This document shows, piece after piece, positions 10,420-19,791 of a stretch of DNA of 64,000 nt. Position numbers and translations under genes: made by a program. The stretch's first letter is position 1. Each line of letters opens with the position of its first letter. Source of the stretch: an uncultured Prevotella sp. (lineage in GTDB: Bacteria > Bacteroidota > Bacteroidia > Bacteroidales > Bacteroidaceae); NCBI GenBank assembly GCA_905233245.1, contig CAJODK010000014.1, forward strand, positions 1-64,000. The letters run 5' to 3'. The notes under the pieces were generated by a model. That model was not told the DNA's origin and did not search any database. It saw only the letters and a program-made list of their open reading frames with translations.

Positions 10420-11187
10420 ATGAAAAGAGTAATTACAAAGACAGCGTATCTGCATATTTTCACCGCCATCGTTATCGTCTTGGCGTTGTATCGGTGTGTG
10501 GCCCTACCCCCGACTCCTCCCGAAGAAGGGGAAGAAATACTGGCCGACAGTATCGAAGCCCCTGAAATACCTATTCCGCCTGTTGAGGGTGATGTCCCAA
10601 AGGGACAGAGGGGGGCTACTCCTCATCGTATCCTTTCCGTCCCCAACTACAAGGTGGCATTCCCTGACAGCAATGAGGTGCAACTCGTTGCAGCAAAGAA
10701 ATACGGTGTAACTCCCGTGCAGAATCGTGAGGATGCCGAGAAGCGTAAGACCGAACTGGTCTATGCCGCCGCCAATCCCTATTTCCACGTTGACAAACTA
10801 CGCGAGAGTATCCCCTATCTGGTGCCTCGTGCCAACGTGCTGTTACAGGACATTGGTCGTGCATTCTATGACTCTCTCTATGTCAAGGGTGTGCCTCTCC
10901 ACCAGATTATCGTGACCAGCATACTGCGCACTGAGGAGGATGTGGCACGCCTGCGCCGCCATAACCTTAACGCCAGCGAGAACTCCTGCCACCGTTTCGG
11001 CACTACATTTGACATCTGCTACAACCGCTATATTACCGTACAGACCGATGCCAACCGTCGCCGTGCCGTACAGAACGACACTCTCAAATGGGTGCTCTCT
11101 GAGGTGCTACGCGACATGCATGAACGGGGACGCTGCTACATCAAGTACGAGGTGAAGCAAGGATGTTTCCATATTACTACGAGGTAA
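10420..11187 (+). CDS. DUF5715-type protein (M15 peptidase-like, N-terminal membrane anchor)
   Basis: TM-like start, SILRTEEDVARLRR..NASENSCHRFGTTFDICYNR. Confidence 0.7.
   Translation: MKRVITKTAYLHIFTAIVIVLALYRCVALPPTPPEEGEEILADSIEAPEIPIPPVEGDVPKGQRGATPHRILSVPNYKVAFPDSNEVQLVAAKKYGVTPVQNREDAEKRKTELVYAAANPYFHVDKLRESIPYLVPRANVLLQDIGRAFYDSLYVKGVPLHQIIVTSILRTEEDVARLRRHNLNASENSCHRFGTTFDICYNRYITVQTDANRRRAVQNDTLKWVLSEVLRDMHERGRCYIKYEVKQGCFHITTR
10505..10534. repeat. GC-rich element in DUF5715 CDS (TACCCCCGACTCCTCCCGAAGAAGGGGAAG)
   Basis: Resembles the rimM copy CCCCCGACCCCTCCCAAGGAGAGGAG; encodes LPPTPPEEGEE. Confidence 0.5.
10591..10615. repeat. GTCCCAAAGGGAC palindrome followed by AGAGGGGG in DUF5715 CDS
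   Basis: GATGTCCCAAAGGGACAGAGGGGGG, encodes GDVPKGQRG. Confidence 0.45.
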
Positions 11188-11221
11188 GAGGTAAGAGGTG
11201 AGAGGTAAGAAAAAGTGGGGC

Positions 11222-11674
11222 TCAGCAGAGCTCCACTTTCTTTATATTCTGTTCCTTATCACAATAGTGGCATCTCACCGTACCCGCCACTTTGTCCACG
11301 CTGAAGTATGTCAGCATCGGTTCGTTGTTGGTGATACACTTCGGATTGTTGCATCTTATGATGCCCCTGAGTTCGTCAGGCGTCTCCACCGTCTTTTTCT
11401 CCACCACCTCGTAGTCCTTGATGATGTTCAGCACCACCTTTGGCGCCACGACGGAGAGCTGGGATATTTCAGCATCGGTGAAGAATTTGTCATTCACCTT
11501 GATGATGCCCTTCTTGCCCACCTTCTTTGAGGCAAAATTCATGCCTATGCTGATGGGCGTGTTTATGGTCTGCAGTCCCAGCAGTTCCACTACCTTGTAT
11601 GTCACCTCTGCAGGTATATGGTCTATGACGGTGCCGTTCTCTATGGCGGCTACTAGTCTCTCTTTCTTATTCAT
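11222..11674 (-). CDS. pyrI: Aspartate carbamoyltransferase regulatory subunit
   Basis: [14 protein letters not shown]..., [12 protein letters not shown]...CHYC zinc motif. Confidence 0.95.
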   Translation of the reverse strand: MNKKERLVAAIENGTVIDHIPAEVTYKVVELLGLQTINTPISIGMNFASKKVGKKGIIKVNDKFFTDAEISQLSVVAPKVVLNIIKDYEVVEKKTVETPDELRGIIRCNNPKCITNNEPMLTYFSVDKVAGTVRCHYCDKEQNIKKVELC

Positions 11675-12621
11675 CGTATTATTGTTTTATCATTACGAAC
11701 GTCTTCCAGAGTGATTCCCAGGCAACGGCAGAAGATAGCCTCACGGGCGTACAGTCCGTTCTGTGCCTGCTGTATGTAGTATGCGTGCGGATCATCGTCC
11801 ACGTCGTATGCTATCTCATTGACACGAGGCAGTGGGTGCAGTATCTTCATGTTTTCCTTTGTCTTTCCCAGCATAGCACGGTTGAGGATATACACATTCT
11901 TCACTCTCTCGTATTCCATTAGGTCGGAGAAGCGCTCCTTCTGCACTCGTGTCATATATATGATGTCGGCATCAGCTATCACATCCTCGTTGAAGGCAGT
12001 GTGCTCCATGAAGTTCACTCCATGCTCCTTGCAGTATAGTTTGTACTCCTGCGGCATAGCCAGTTCCTTTGGTGCTACGAAGTGGAATGTGGGGTTGAAG
12101 TGCCTCATCGCCATGATGAGCGAATGCACGGTACGACCATATTTCAGGTCACCTACGAGGTAGATATTGAGATTCTCCAGCGTCCCCTGAGTCTTGTATA
12201 TGGAGTAGAGGTCCAGCAGACACTGTGATGGGTGCATGTGAGCACCATCACCAGCGTTTACTATAGGCACTGGAGCCACCTCTGAGGCGTACTGCGCTGC
12301 CCCCTCTATATAGTGGCGCATGGCTATAATGTCTGCATAGTTGCTCACCATCAGGATGGTGTCCTTGAGGGTCTCTCCCTTGGTGGTGCTGGTCACCTTG
12401 GCATCAGAGAATCCTATCACGCGTGCTCCTAAGCGGTTGGCAGCTGTCTCAAAGGACAGGCGTGTCCTCGTACTGGGTTCGAAGAACAGTGTAGCGACCA
12501 CCCTTCCCTTGAGCAGTTCGCGGTTAGGGTGCTTCTCAAATTCCTCGGCCATCGCCATCATGTACATTATGTCGTCACGAGACAGGTCGGCTATTGTCAC
12601 AAAGTCATGCTTTTCCATCAT
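11671..12621 (-). CDS. pyrB: Aspartate carbamoyltransferase catalytic subunit
   Basis: [41 protein letters not shown]. Confidence 0.95.
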   Translation of the reverse strand: MMEKHDFVTIADLSRDDIMYMMAMAEEFEKHPNRELLKGRVVATLFFEPSTRTRLSFETAANRLGARVIGFSDAKVTSTTKGETLKDTILMVSNYADIIAMRHYIEGAAQYASEVAPVPIVNAGDGAHMHPSQCLLDLYSIYKTQGTLENLNIYLVGDLKYGRTVHSLIMAMRHFNPTFHFVAPKELAMPQEYKLYCKEHGVNFMEHTAFNEDVIADADIIYMTRVQKERFSDLMEYERVKNVYILNRAMLGKTKENMKILHPLPRVNEIAYDVDDDPHAYYIQQAQNGLYAREAIFCRCLGITLEDVRNDKTIIR

Positions 12622-12699
12622 TGTCTGGGTAGTTAGGTTCTATCGTGCAAAGGTACATAAAAATCTTGGAACGTGCAATAAATCTGTTTAAGTTTTTCT

Positions 12700-13692
12700 T
12701 CAGAGATGCTCACGCACGGCCTGTAGGGTGAGTTGTTTCGCCTTCTCCAGGTCGTCATTGACGATGACAGTATCAAACTTCTCCGCAAAGGACAGTTCAT
12801 ACTCTGCACGTGCCAGGCGCTGCTCTATCACCTCCGGGCTGTCGGTGCCACGACCGTTGAGTCGCTTTCTGAGTTCCTCCACTGACGGGGGTTGTATGAA
12901 GAGACTCAGGGCGCGGTCTCCGTAGGCATTCTTGATAGCCATAGCACCGTGCACATCAACATCGAATATGACATTCTCCCCTTCTGCCAGTTGCTTATCC
13001 ACCTGCGACTTCAGCGTACCATAATAGCGGTCCTTATAGACCTCTTCGTACTCCACAAACTCGTCACGCTCTATCTTCTCACGAAACTGCTCCGGGGTGA
13101 GGAAGAAATACTCCACGCCGTCCTTCTCCGTACCGCGAGGGGCACGAGAGGTGCAACTGATGGAGAAGTGCATATTGAGTTCGGGATGGTTCTCCATCAA
13201 CCATCCGATTATCGTTGACTTGCCACTGCCCGAGGGGGCGGCAAAGATGAACAACCTCCCCCTTTCCCCTCCCAAGGAGGGGGTATCAGCCGATGGTTGC
13301 AAATTATTTTTTAGCTCTTGCATCTTTTGTTTTATCCTTGTTATTACGTTATCTATTGACTGCAAAACCTCATCATTTGTAAATCTCATTACGGTATAAC
13401 CTTTCGCATTGAGAAAACTTGTTCTTTCCTGATCATGCCGATGTTGCTCTGCCTCCAAGTGGTAATCGCCGTCAACCTCTATTACTAGTTGAAGTGGCAG
13501 ACACACGAAATCCACAATATAATCATCTATGGGATGCTGACGTCTGAACCTTTCACCCAATTGCTTTCTCTGAAGGTGATGCCATATAACAGACTCTGCC
13601 GTCGTCTGTTTTTTGCGATTTTCTTTAGCCATTGACTTCAGCAAGTGGTAATTGCCTGTTCTTGATGTAATGTAGAACGGAGTTTTCATCAT
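12700..13692 (-). CDS. gmk: Single ORF: N-terminal DUF559 endonuclease-like domain + C-terminal guanylate kinase
   Basis: Residues ~1-130 DUF559-like (ESVIWHHLQRKQLGERFRRQHPIDDYIVDFVCLPLQLVIEVDGDYHLE...GYTVMRFTNDEV); then palindrome-encoded DTPSLGGERGR; then Gmk (LFIFAAPSGSGKSTIIGWLMENHPELNMHFSISCTSRAPRGTEKDGVEYFFL). Confidence 0.85.
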   Translation of the reverse strand: MMKTPFYITSRTGNYHLLKSMAKENRKKQTTAESVIWHHLQRKQLGERFRRQHPIDDYIVDFVCLPLQLVIEVDGDYHLEAEQHRHDQERTSFLNAKGYTVMRFTNDEVLQSIDNVITRIKQKMQELKNNLQPSADTPSLGGERGRLFIFAAPSGSGKSTIIGWLMENHPELNMHFSISCTSRAPRGTEKDGVEYFFLTPEQFREKIERDEFVEYEEVYKDRYYGTLKSQVDKQLAEGENVIFDVDVHGAMAIKNAYGDRALSLFIQPPSVEELRKRLNGRGTDSPEVIEQRLARAEYELSFAEKFDTVIVNDDLEKAKQLTLQAVREHL

Positions 13693-13743
13693 TCATGCAT
13701 CTCCAGTTTCTCCCCCTCCTTGGGAGGGGGCCAGGGGGAGGTT
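13253..13743 (-). mobile_element. Putative DUF559 element with ~31-bp terminal inverted repeats
   Basis: 13253-13283 AACCTCCCCCTTTCCCCTCCCAAGGAGGGGG versus reverse complement of 13712-13743 AACCTCCCCCTGGCCCCCTCCCAAGGAGGGGG; only the DUF559 coding region lies between. Confidence 0.55.
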
Positions 13744-15196
13744 ACATCCAACCAAAGTAACGGAGTATATCATTGAGATTTGCCACGACCATGAGGAGCA
13801 GCAGTATGCCCATACCTACGTACTCTGCACGGAGCATGAAGGTGTCAGAGGGTTTTCTACGGAATATCATCTCGTAGAGCAGGAAGAGCACATGGCCACC
13901 GTCCAGTGCGGGGATAGGCAGGATATTCATGAAGGCAAGGATAATGGACAGAAATGCCGTCATCATCCAGAACATGTACCAATCCCATACCGGTGGGAAC
14001 ATCGAACCGATGGCTCCGAAGCCTCCGAGACTCTTGGCGCCCTCTGAGGTGAATACGTACTTTAGGTCTGAGACATATCCGCCGAGCATATCGAGGGCAT
14101 ATCCGATGCCTGCTGGTATGCAGGAGAGCAGATTATAGTCTATGTGCGTGGGCTTCATGTACTTGCCGATAGAGGTCATGCCTACTCCCATCACTACGCC
14201 CGTAGCGCTCTCCTCCTGAGCCTCAAAGACCACTGTCGCCGTGTCAGTCTTTTCACCGCGTTGATATACTATGGCATGAGTGAGGGCACGTGTGGAGTCT
14301 GCCTTCGTCGTGCAGTCTGCCAGCGCATCAGCGATGCGTCCTGTCTCGTAGGAGAATGTGTTCCATGAATCCACTGCCGTACTGTCGATGCCTATGATGC
14401 GGTCACCCTTCATCAGTCCTGCCTTAGCGGCAGAGGTAGCAGGGATGACGGTATCGATGTCTGCCGGCACGAATGGACGACAGAATACGGGGTCGGTCTT
14501 GAGCATGGAGAGCAGTGAGATGTCACCAGGCAACTGTATCTTCACCTCCTTGCCCTGACGCAGTACGGTGACCTCATGAGCGGTGGAGATATCGCGCAGC
14601 ATATTGGCACTGAAGTCACGGAATTCTCCCTGTTCGGTGCCCAGCAGACGGTCACCGTCGCGGAAACCGTAGCTCTTGGCATCTGCATTGAATTTCATGC
14701 CGTACGGCATATCCTTCAGGGCGTAGTATTCCTCTCCCCATGTGTAGAATACGGCACTGTAGATTACGAGGGCGAGAAGGAAATTGACCAGTACGCCGCC
14801 TATCATGATGAGCAGTCGCTGCCATGTAGGCTTGCCACGAAACTCCCATGGCTTGGCTGGCTCCTTCAGTTTCTCCACGTCATGCTGTGTCTCGTCTATC
14901 ATACCCTCTATCTGGCAGTATCCGCCCAGCGGTATCCATCCCAGACCGTACTCCGTCCCCTCGTACTCGTAGTTACCGTCCTTGTCCTTTGGCGCTGGCG
15001 TGGGTTTGCCACGCAGGCGGCGCCACCAATTGAACTTGGTGGAGAAAAGCGAGAACTTATAGTCAAAGAAGATGTAAAACTTATTGACGCGCACTCCGAA
15101 GAGTTTGGCAAAGAAGAAGTGCCCACCTTCGTGCAGTGCCACGAGGATTGTTATCGCAAGGATAAATTCCAGCGTTCTAATTATAAATGGATCCAT
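13742..15196 (-). CDS. rseP: RIP metalloprotease (site-2 protease)
   Basis: HEGGHFFFAKLFGVRV, PDZ region, NILPIPALDGGHVLF. Confidence 0.93.
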   Translation of the reverse strand: MDPFIIRTLEFILAITILVALHEGGHFFFAKLFGVRVNKFYIFFDYKFSLFSTKFNWWRRLRGKPTPAPKDKDGNYEYEGTEYGLGWIPLGGYCQIEGMIDETQHDVEKLKEPAKPWEFRGKPTWQRLLIMIGGVLVNFLLALVIYSAVFYTWGEEYYALKDMPYGMKFNADAKSYGFRDGDRLLGTEQGEFRDFSANMLRDISTAHEVTVLRQGKEVKIQLPGDISLLSMLKTDPVFCRPFVPADIDTVIPATSAAKAGLMKGDRIIGIDSTAVDSWNTFSYETGRIADALADCTTKADSTRALTHAIVYQRGEKTDTATVVFEAQEESATGVVMGVGMTSIGKYMKPTHIDYNLLSCIPAGIGYALDMLGGYVSDLKYVFTSEGAKSLGGFGAIGSMFPPVWDWYMFWMMTAFLSIILAFMNILPIPALDGGHVLFLLYEMIFRRKPSDTFMLRAEYVGMGILLLLMVVANLNDILRYFGWM

Positions 15197-16331
15197 ATGC
15201 TATTTTTCGTGCTTCGTTATCTGACTGAATATAATCTTCGTATGTTGGTTTCTGTATTACCGTTGCTTTGTCGAGTGTCTTCTCTATGATGTCGCCCATG
15301 TCGAGGAATCCTATCTTCCCCTGACGGAAGGCGAGATTGACCACTTCATTGGCAGCATTCACCACGCAGCATGCATTGCCTCCTCTCTTTATGGCTTCAA
15401 AGGCGAGGGCGAGACACCTGAATTTCTTCAGGTCGGGCTCAAAGAACTCCAGTTTCTGTGCGAAGAAGTCCAGTCTGTCACCCGTCATGGTGAGGCGGTC
15501 GGGATAGGTGAAGGCATACTGTATAGGCAGGCGCATGTCGGGCACACCGAGCTGTGCCTTCACGGCACCGTCACGGAATTGCACCGCACTGTGCACTATC
15601 GATTGTGGATGCACGAGCACCTGTATCCTGTCGGCCTCCACTCCGAAGAGCCACTTGGCCTCGATGACCTCAAATCCCTTGTTCATCATGGAGGCGGAGT
15701 CGATAGTGATTTTCGCTCCCATGTCCCATGTAGGGTGCTTGAGGGCATCGGCTGCCGTCATCGTGCGCATCTCGTCGAGAGTCTTCAGACGGAACGGTCC
15801 GCCACTTGCCGTGAGCAGTATCTTCTCTATATCGTTATTTCCCTCCCCTACTATACTCTGGAATATCGCCGAGTGTTCTGAATCCACAGGCAGGATGGGA
15901 GCATGGTATTCGTTGGCCAGTTCGCAGATTAGTTCGCCTGCCACCACGAGTGTCTCCTTGTTTGCCAGGCATATCTTCTTCCGTGCCTTGATGGCGGCAA
16001 TGGTAGGCGCCAGTCCTGCGAAGCCCACCATAGCGGTGAGCACCATATTGATGGGTTCGGCCTGCACCACCTCGCAGAGCGCCTGAGCACCGGCATACAC
16101 CTTGATGTCAGGGCAGTCCTCGAGCATATCGCGCAGGTCTTCGTATTTCTCTTCGTTGGCTATCACCACGCACGCCGGTCTGTACTTGCGTGCCTGTTCT
16201 GCCAGGAGTTCCACGCGGTTGTTGGCGGTCAGGCAGTATGCCTCGAAGCGGTCGCTGTGCTCAGCGATGACTTCCAGTGCCTGTGTGCCTATGGAACCAG
16301 TGGAACCTAATATGCATATCTGTTGTTTCAT
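15177..16331 (-). CDS. dxr: 1-deoxy-D-xylulose-5-phosphate reductoisomerase
   Basis: ICILGSTGSIGTQALEVI, LANKETLVVAGE, SEHSAIFQS, TASGGPFR, DSASMMNKG. Confidence 0.95.
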   Translation of the reverse strand: MKQQICILGSTGSIGTQALEVIAEHSDRFEAYCLTANNRVELLAEQARKYRPACVVIANEEKYEDLRDMLEDCPDIKVYAGAQALCEVVQAEPINMVLTAMVGFAGLAPTIAAIKARKKICLANKETLVVAGELICELANEYHAPILPVDSEHSAIFQSIVGEGNNDIEKILLTASGGPFRLKTLDEMRTMTAADALKHPTWDMGAKITIDSASMMNKGFEVIEAKWLFGVEADRIQVLVHPQSIVHSAVQFRDGAVKAQLGVPDMRLPIQYAFTYPDRLTMTGDRLDFFAQKLEFFEPDLKKFRCLALAFEAIKRGGNACCVVNAANEVVNLAFRQGKIGFLDMGDIIEKTLDKATVIQKPTYEDYIQSDNEARKIAYGSIYN

Positions 16332-16382
16332 TTTTTTCAGGAGTTAAGAAGTTAAAGGAGTTAAGGAGTTAAGACACTAGTA

Positions 16383-16892
16383 CTATAGCTCCAGCAACCC
16401 TTCGGGGAGCGTCATCTCTATTCTTTTATTCTCTATGTCTATATCCTCTATCAGTTCTTCTGCTGCGGGGAGGAGCGTGCCGTCGGTGAGTTCAAACATG
16501 ATGTTGTCCGTCTGGTCGTCTATCAGGGCTATCTCGCCCACCGCCTTGCCTGTATTAGCGTCCACTACGCTGAATCCCACGAGCGAAGCGTAGCTTATCT
16601 CCTCTCCTTGGGAGGGGTCGGGGGAGGTTCTCGGAAAATACACGTCGGCACCCGTCAGCTCGCGGGCTCGCTCCTGGGTGTCTATGCCCTCAAACTTGAT
16701 GAGCGCCACATCGTCATTCTTGAAGCGGTACTCCTCCATGTAGAAGGGCACCTTGATACCGTCGAGTTCCAGTACGAGGTACTCAGCGTCCGTGCGGTCA
16801 AAGATGTCATCATCGACCTGCATGGTGACCTCACCCTTGATGCCGTGGGTCTTGCCTATCCTACCTATCTTATATACCTCTTCTCTTAACAC
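16383..16892 (-). CDS. rimM: Ribosome maturation factor RimM
   Basis: YKIGRIGKTHGIKGEVTM... and PRC-barrel-like C-terminus. Confidence 0.9.
   Translation of the reverse strand: MLREEVYKIGRIGKTHGIKGEVTMQVDDDIFDRTDAEYLVLELDGIKVPFYMEEYRFKNDDVALIKFEGIDTQERARELTGADVYFPRTSPDPSQGEEISYASLVGFSVVDANTGKAVGEIALIDDQTDNIMFELTDGTLLPAAEELIEDIDIENKRIEMTLPEGLLEL
16601..16629 (-). repeat. Solo palindromic element in frame in rimM (AACCTCCCCCGACCCCTCCCAAGGAGAGG)
   Basis: Nearly identical to the DUF559 element termini; encodes TSPDPSQGE. Confidence 0.75.
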
Positions 16893-18202
16893 TACTTTCG
16901 TTCGATTTTAGCACCAAGGGCGTTGAGGCGCGCCTCGATATTCTCGTAGCCTCGGTCTATCTGTGCGATATTGCTTATCTGCGAAGTACCGTCAGCAGAG
17001 AGGGCTGCTATGAGCAGGGCTATGCCTGCGCGGATGTCAGGGCTCGACATGCGGGCGGCTCTCAGGCGTATCTTGCGGTCGTGTCCCACCACGACAGCGC
17101 GGTGCGGGTCGCAGAGGATTATCTGTGCACCCATGTCTATGAGTTTATCTACGAAGAACAGTCGGCTCTCAAACATCTTCTGGTGGAAGAGCACGCTGCC
17201 CTGCGCCTGTGTTGCCACCACGAGGAGCACGCTCAGCAGGTCTGGCGTGAGTCCAGGCCACGGTGCGTCGGCGAGTGTCATGATGGTGCCGTCTATGAAG
17301 GAGTCTATCTGGTAGTGCTCGTGACGAGGTATGTAGAGGTCGTCGCCTTCCTCCTCTATCGTGATACCCAGACGGCGGAAGGCATCGGGTATGATGCCCA
17401 GGTTGCGTATCGATGCATTCTTGATGCGTATGCCGTCGCCCACCATCGCTGCCATAGCGATGAATGAGCCCACCTCTATCATGTCGGGCAGGAGTCGGTG
17501 CTCCGTCCCTGTGAGTCGCTCCACTCCCACGATGGTGATGAGGTTGCTTCCTATGCCCGAGATATTGGCTCCCATGCGGTTGAGCATGTGGCACAGTTGC
17601 TGTATGTAGGGTTCGCAGGCGGCATTGTATATCGTGGTGGTACCCTCTGCCATCACTGCTGCCATGATAATGTTCGCCGTTCCAGTCACCGACGCTTCGT
17701 CGAGGAGCATGTAGCACCCCCTGAGATGGTCAGCGGTCAGTTCATAGACGTCACGCCCTGCCACTCGCTGGTATGCGGCGCCCAGTTTGTGGAATCCCAG
17801 GAAGTGGGTGTCCAGTCTTCTGCGCCCTATCTTGTCGCCACCGGGCTTGGCTACGGTAGCCTTGCCGAAGCGGCCGAGCAGCGGACCTATCATCATGACG
17901 GAACCGCGCAGTCGGGCACACTCGCTGACAAACTCATCGCTGCTCAGGTAGTTGAGGTCCAGCGTGTCCGCCCTGAATGTGAAGACGCCCTTTTCGGGAT
18001 TGGTGACCTTCACACCGATGTCCTTGAGCAGTTTTATGAGGTTGTTGACATCCAGTATGTCCGGGACATTGCTGATGGTCACCTGCTCATCGGTGAGCAG
18101 TGTGGCACAGATGACCTGCAGAGCCTCGTTCTTGGCGCCCTGCGGTGTGATATCGCCCTTCAGCGGATGTCCGCCCTCTATTACAAACGTCTCCATACTC
18201 AC
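16892..18202 (-). CDS. murA: UDP-N-acetylglucosamine 1-carboxyvinyltransferase
   Basis: GGHPLKGDITPQGAKNEALQVI, RLRGSVMMIGPLLGRFG. Confidence 0.95.
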   Translation of the reverse strand: MSMETFVIEGGHPLKGDITPQGAKNEALQVICATLLTDEQVTISNVPDILDVNNLIKLLKDIGVKVTNPEKGVFTFRADTLDLNYLSSDEFVSECARLRGSVMMIGPLLGRFGKATVAKPGGDKIGRRRLDTHFLGFHKLGAAYQRVAGRDVYELTADHLRGCYMLLDEASVTGTANIIMAAVMAEGTTTIYNAACEPYIQQLCHMLNRMGANISGIGSNLITIVGVERLTGTEHRLLPDMIEVGSFIAMAAMVGDGIRIKNASIRNLGIIPDAFRRLGITIEEEGDDLYIPRHEHYQIDSFIDGTIMTLADAPWPGLTPDLLSVLLVVATQAQGSVLFHQKMFESRLFFVDKLIDMGAQIILCDPHRAVVVGHDRKIRLRAARMSSPDIRAGIALLIAALSADGTSQISNIAQIDRGYENIEARLNALGAKIERK

Positions 18203-18798
18203 TTCCTTTTCTTCTTTGCCTTAGCCCTGTCCTCTGTACCTTCCACTGCCGAAACCTTCACGTCCTGAGGCATGAGCTGTATCTTGCCGCCAGTGTATTT
18301 GGCGAGGTCTGACACTACGCGCTCCTTGTCCACCGAACCGAATCCCCATGCAGCCAGACTGCGGTACATCTGCTCCGCAGCCTCTACAGCGAGAGCCTGT
18401 CGCTCCTCGTTGTCGGGCATCTCCTTCAGTCGGTCGAATATCTGGAAGAGCAGTTTGCCATAGTGTCTCACGGGCACGTTCTGCTTGCTGTACTCTATCT
18501 TGTCGGGCGCGGTGAGCATCTTGTCCTCGCGCTCAAACTCCACTGGGTAGTCGATGTCCAGTTTGAAGTCCGACATCAACGCCAGGTGATACCACAGCAT
18601 AGGCATGCGCTCCTTGTAGCTGTGCTGACTCTGCACCACTCGCTTCATCGTTTCGATGATGCTCTCTGCACACTGCTGTCGCTCCTCCTTGGTAGGGAGG
18701 CTGACGGCGTGGTCCACCATCTGCTGCACGTCACGTCCGTACGCCTTGAGGCGCATCTTCTCTCGTTCCGTATTGTAGTCCAGTCCTGTTATATCCAT
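18199..18798 (-). CDS. DUF4290 family protein
   Basis: LDYNTEREKMRLKAYGRDVQQMVDHAVSLPTKEERQQCAESII in the expected neighbourhood upstream of murA. Confidence 0.8.
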   Translation of the reverse strand: MDITGLDYNTEREKMRLKAYGRDVQQMVDHAVSLPTKEERQQCAESIIETMKRVVQSQHSYKERMPMLWYHLALMSDFKLDIDYPVEFEREDKMLTAPDKIEYSKQNVPVRHYGKLLFQIFDRLKEMPDNEERQALAVEAAEQMYRSLAAWGFGSVDKERVVSDLAKYTGGKIQLMPQDVKVSAVEGTEDRAKAKKKRK

Positions 18799-18843
18799 TG
18801 TTTGGTCGTTTGGTTGTTTGGTCTCCTAAACCACTAGAACACC

Positions 18844-19722
18844 CTACAAGGCGTTCAGCACCTGTTCCTTTATCTGTTCCAGTTCATCCTTCATCTGCAC
18901 AACGATGTTCTGCATCTCAGCATTGTTGCTCTTCGAACCCGTGGTATTTATCTCTCTGCCCATCTCCTGGGCTATGAAGCCAAGCTTCTTGCCCTGTCCC
19001 TGAGCGATGTCCTCGTCCATCGTGTCGAGGAAGTACTTCAGGTGGTTGGTGAGTCGCTGCTTCTCCTCCGAGATGTCGAGTTTCTCGATATAGTATATCA
19101 TCTCCTGCTCGAGGCGGTTCTCGTCGTATTCCACGTCAGGTATCATCCTGAGGTTGTCCGTGAGTCGCTGGCGTATCTTCTCCACGCGGCTCTGCTCATA
19201 GGGCTCTATCTCGCCCATCAGTCGTGCGATGTTGGCTATCTTCTCCTCAAATTTCTTCTTCAGCGCAGCGCCCTCCTGCTTGCGGAATTCGTAGAGGTTC
19301 TGCAGAGCCTCGTCTATCGCCTTGCTCGCCACTGCCCACTCCTCGTCGGAGAGTTCCTCCACCTCCTGACGGCTCACCACGTCGGGCATGCGCATCAGCA
19401 CGGGCAGCAGGTCCTCGGTGGAGATACCCAGTTCGCTCTGGAGTCCCTTGAGTTGCTCGAAGTAACTCCTCACCAGGGGCATGTTGATGCTCTGCGAGTC
19501 GGAACCCGTCTCGCGCTCCACCCAGATGGAGAAGTCCACCTTGCCCCTCACTACGCTCTCCTGTATCGCCTTGCGCATGTCCATCTCCTTCTCGCGGTAG
19601 ATGGGCGCTATGCGTGTAGAGCAGTCCAACGCTTTGGAATTCAGCGCCTTCACCTCTACATGGATTGTCTTGTCCTGATATTTCGCTACGGCCTTGCCGT
19701 AACCTGTCATCGATAGTATCAC
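18844..19722 (-). CDS. yicC: YicC/YloC family endoribonuclease
   Basis: MILSMTGYGKAVAKYQDKTIHVEVKALNSKALD...GKKLGFIAQEMGREINTTGSKSNNAEMQ. Confidence 0.93.
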   Translation of the reverse strand: MILSMTGYGKAVAKYQDKTIHVEVKALNSKALDCSTRIAPIYREKEMDMRKAIQESVVRGKVDFSIWVERETGSDSQSINMPLVRSYFEQLKGLQSELGISTEDLLPVLMRMPDVVSRQEVEELSDEEWAVASKAIDEALQNLYEFRKQEGAALKKKFEEKIANIARLMGEIEPYEQSRVEKIRQRLTDNLRMIPDVEYDENRLEQEMIYYIEKLDISEEKQRLTNHLKYFLDTMDEDIAQGQGKKLGFIAQEMGREINTTGSKSNNAEMQNIVVQMKDELEQIKEQVLNAL

Positions 19723-19740
19723 AGTCTTATTTTTTTAATA

Positions 19741-19782
19741 TTTCTGCAAAGGTACAAATTTTTTTTGTAACTTTGCACAAAA
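19741..19782. promoter_or_regulatory. Divergent promoter region (yicC / tsaB)
   Basis: gcaaaggtacaaattttttttgtaactttgc: TACCTTTGC (-) and TAACTTTGC (+). Confidence 0.6.
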
Positions 19783-19791
19783 TTTCGCAAA

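Noticed and set aside
10302-10469. N-terminal extension of the PBP1A ORF (MAVKICRYAVF...)
   Set aside because: Covers promoter and heptamer repeats; translation more plausibly starts at MRKKF just before the TM helix.
13284-13692. DUF559 as part of a restriction-modification or Vsr system
   Set aside because: No methyltransferase or specificity gene nearby; it is isolated between rseP and gmk inside inverted repeats.
17498-18268. Long plus-strand ORF opposite murA
   Set aside because: Antisense to strongly conserved murA; no recognisable domain.
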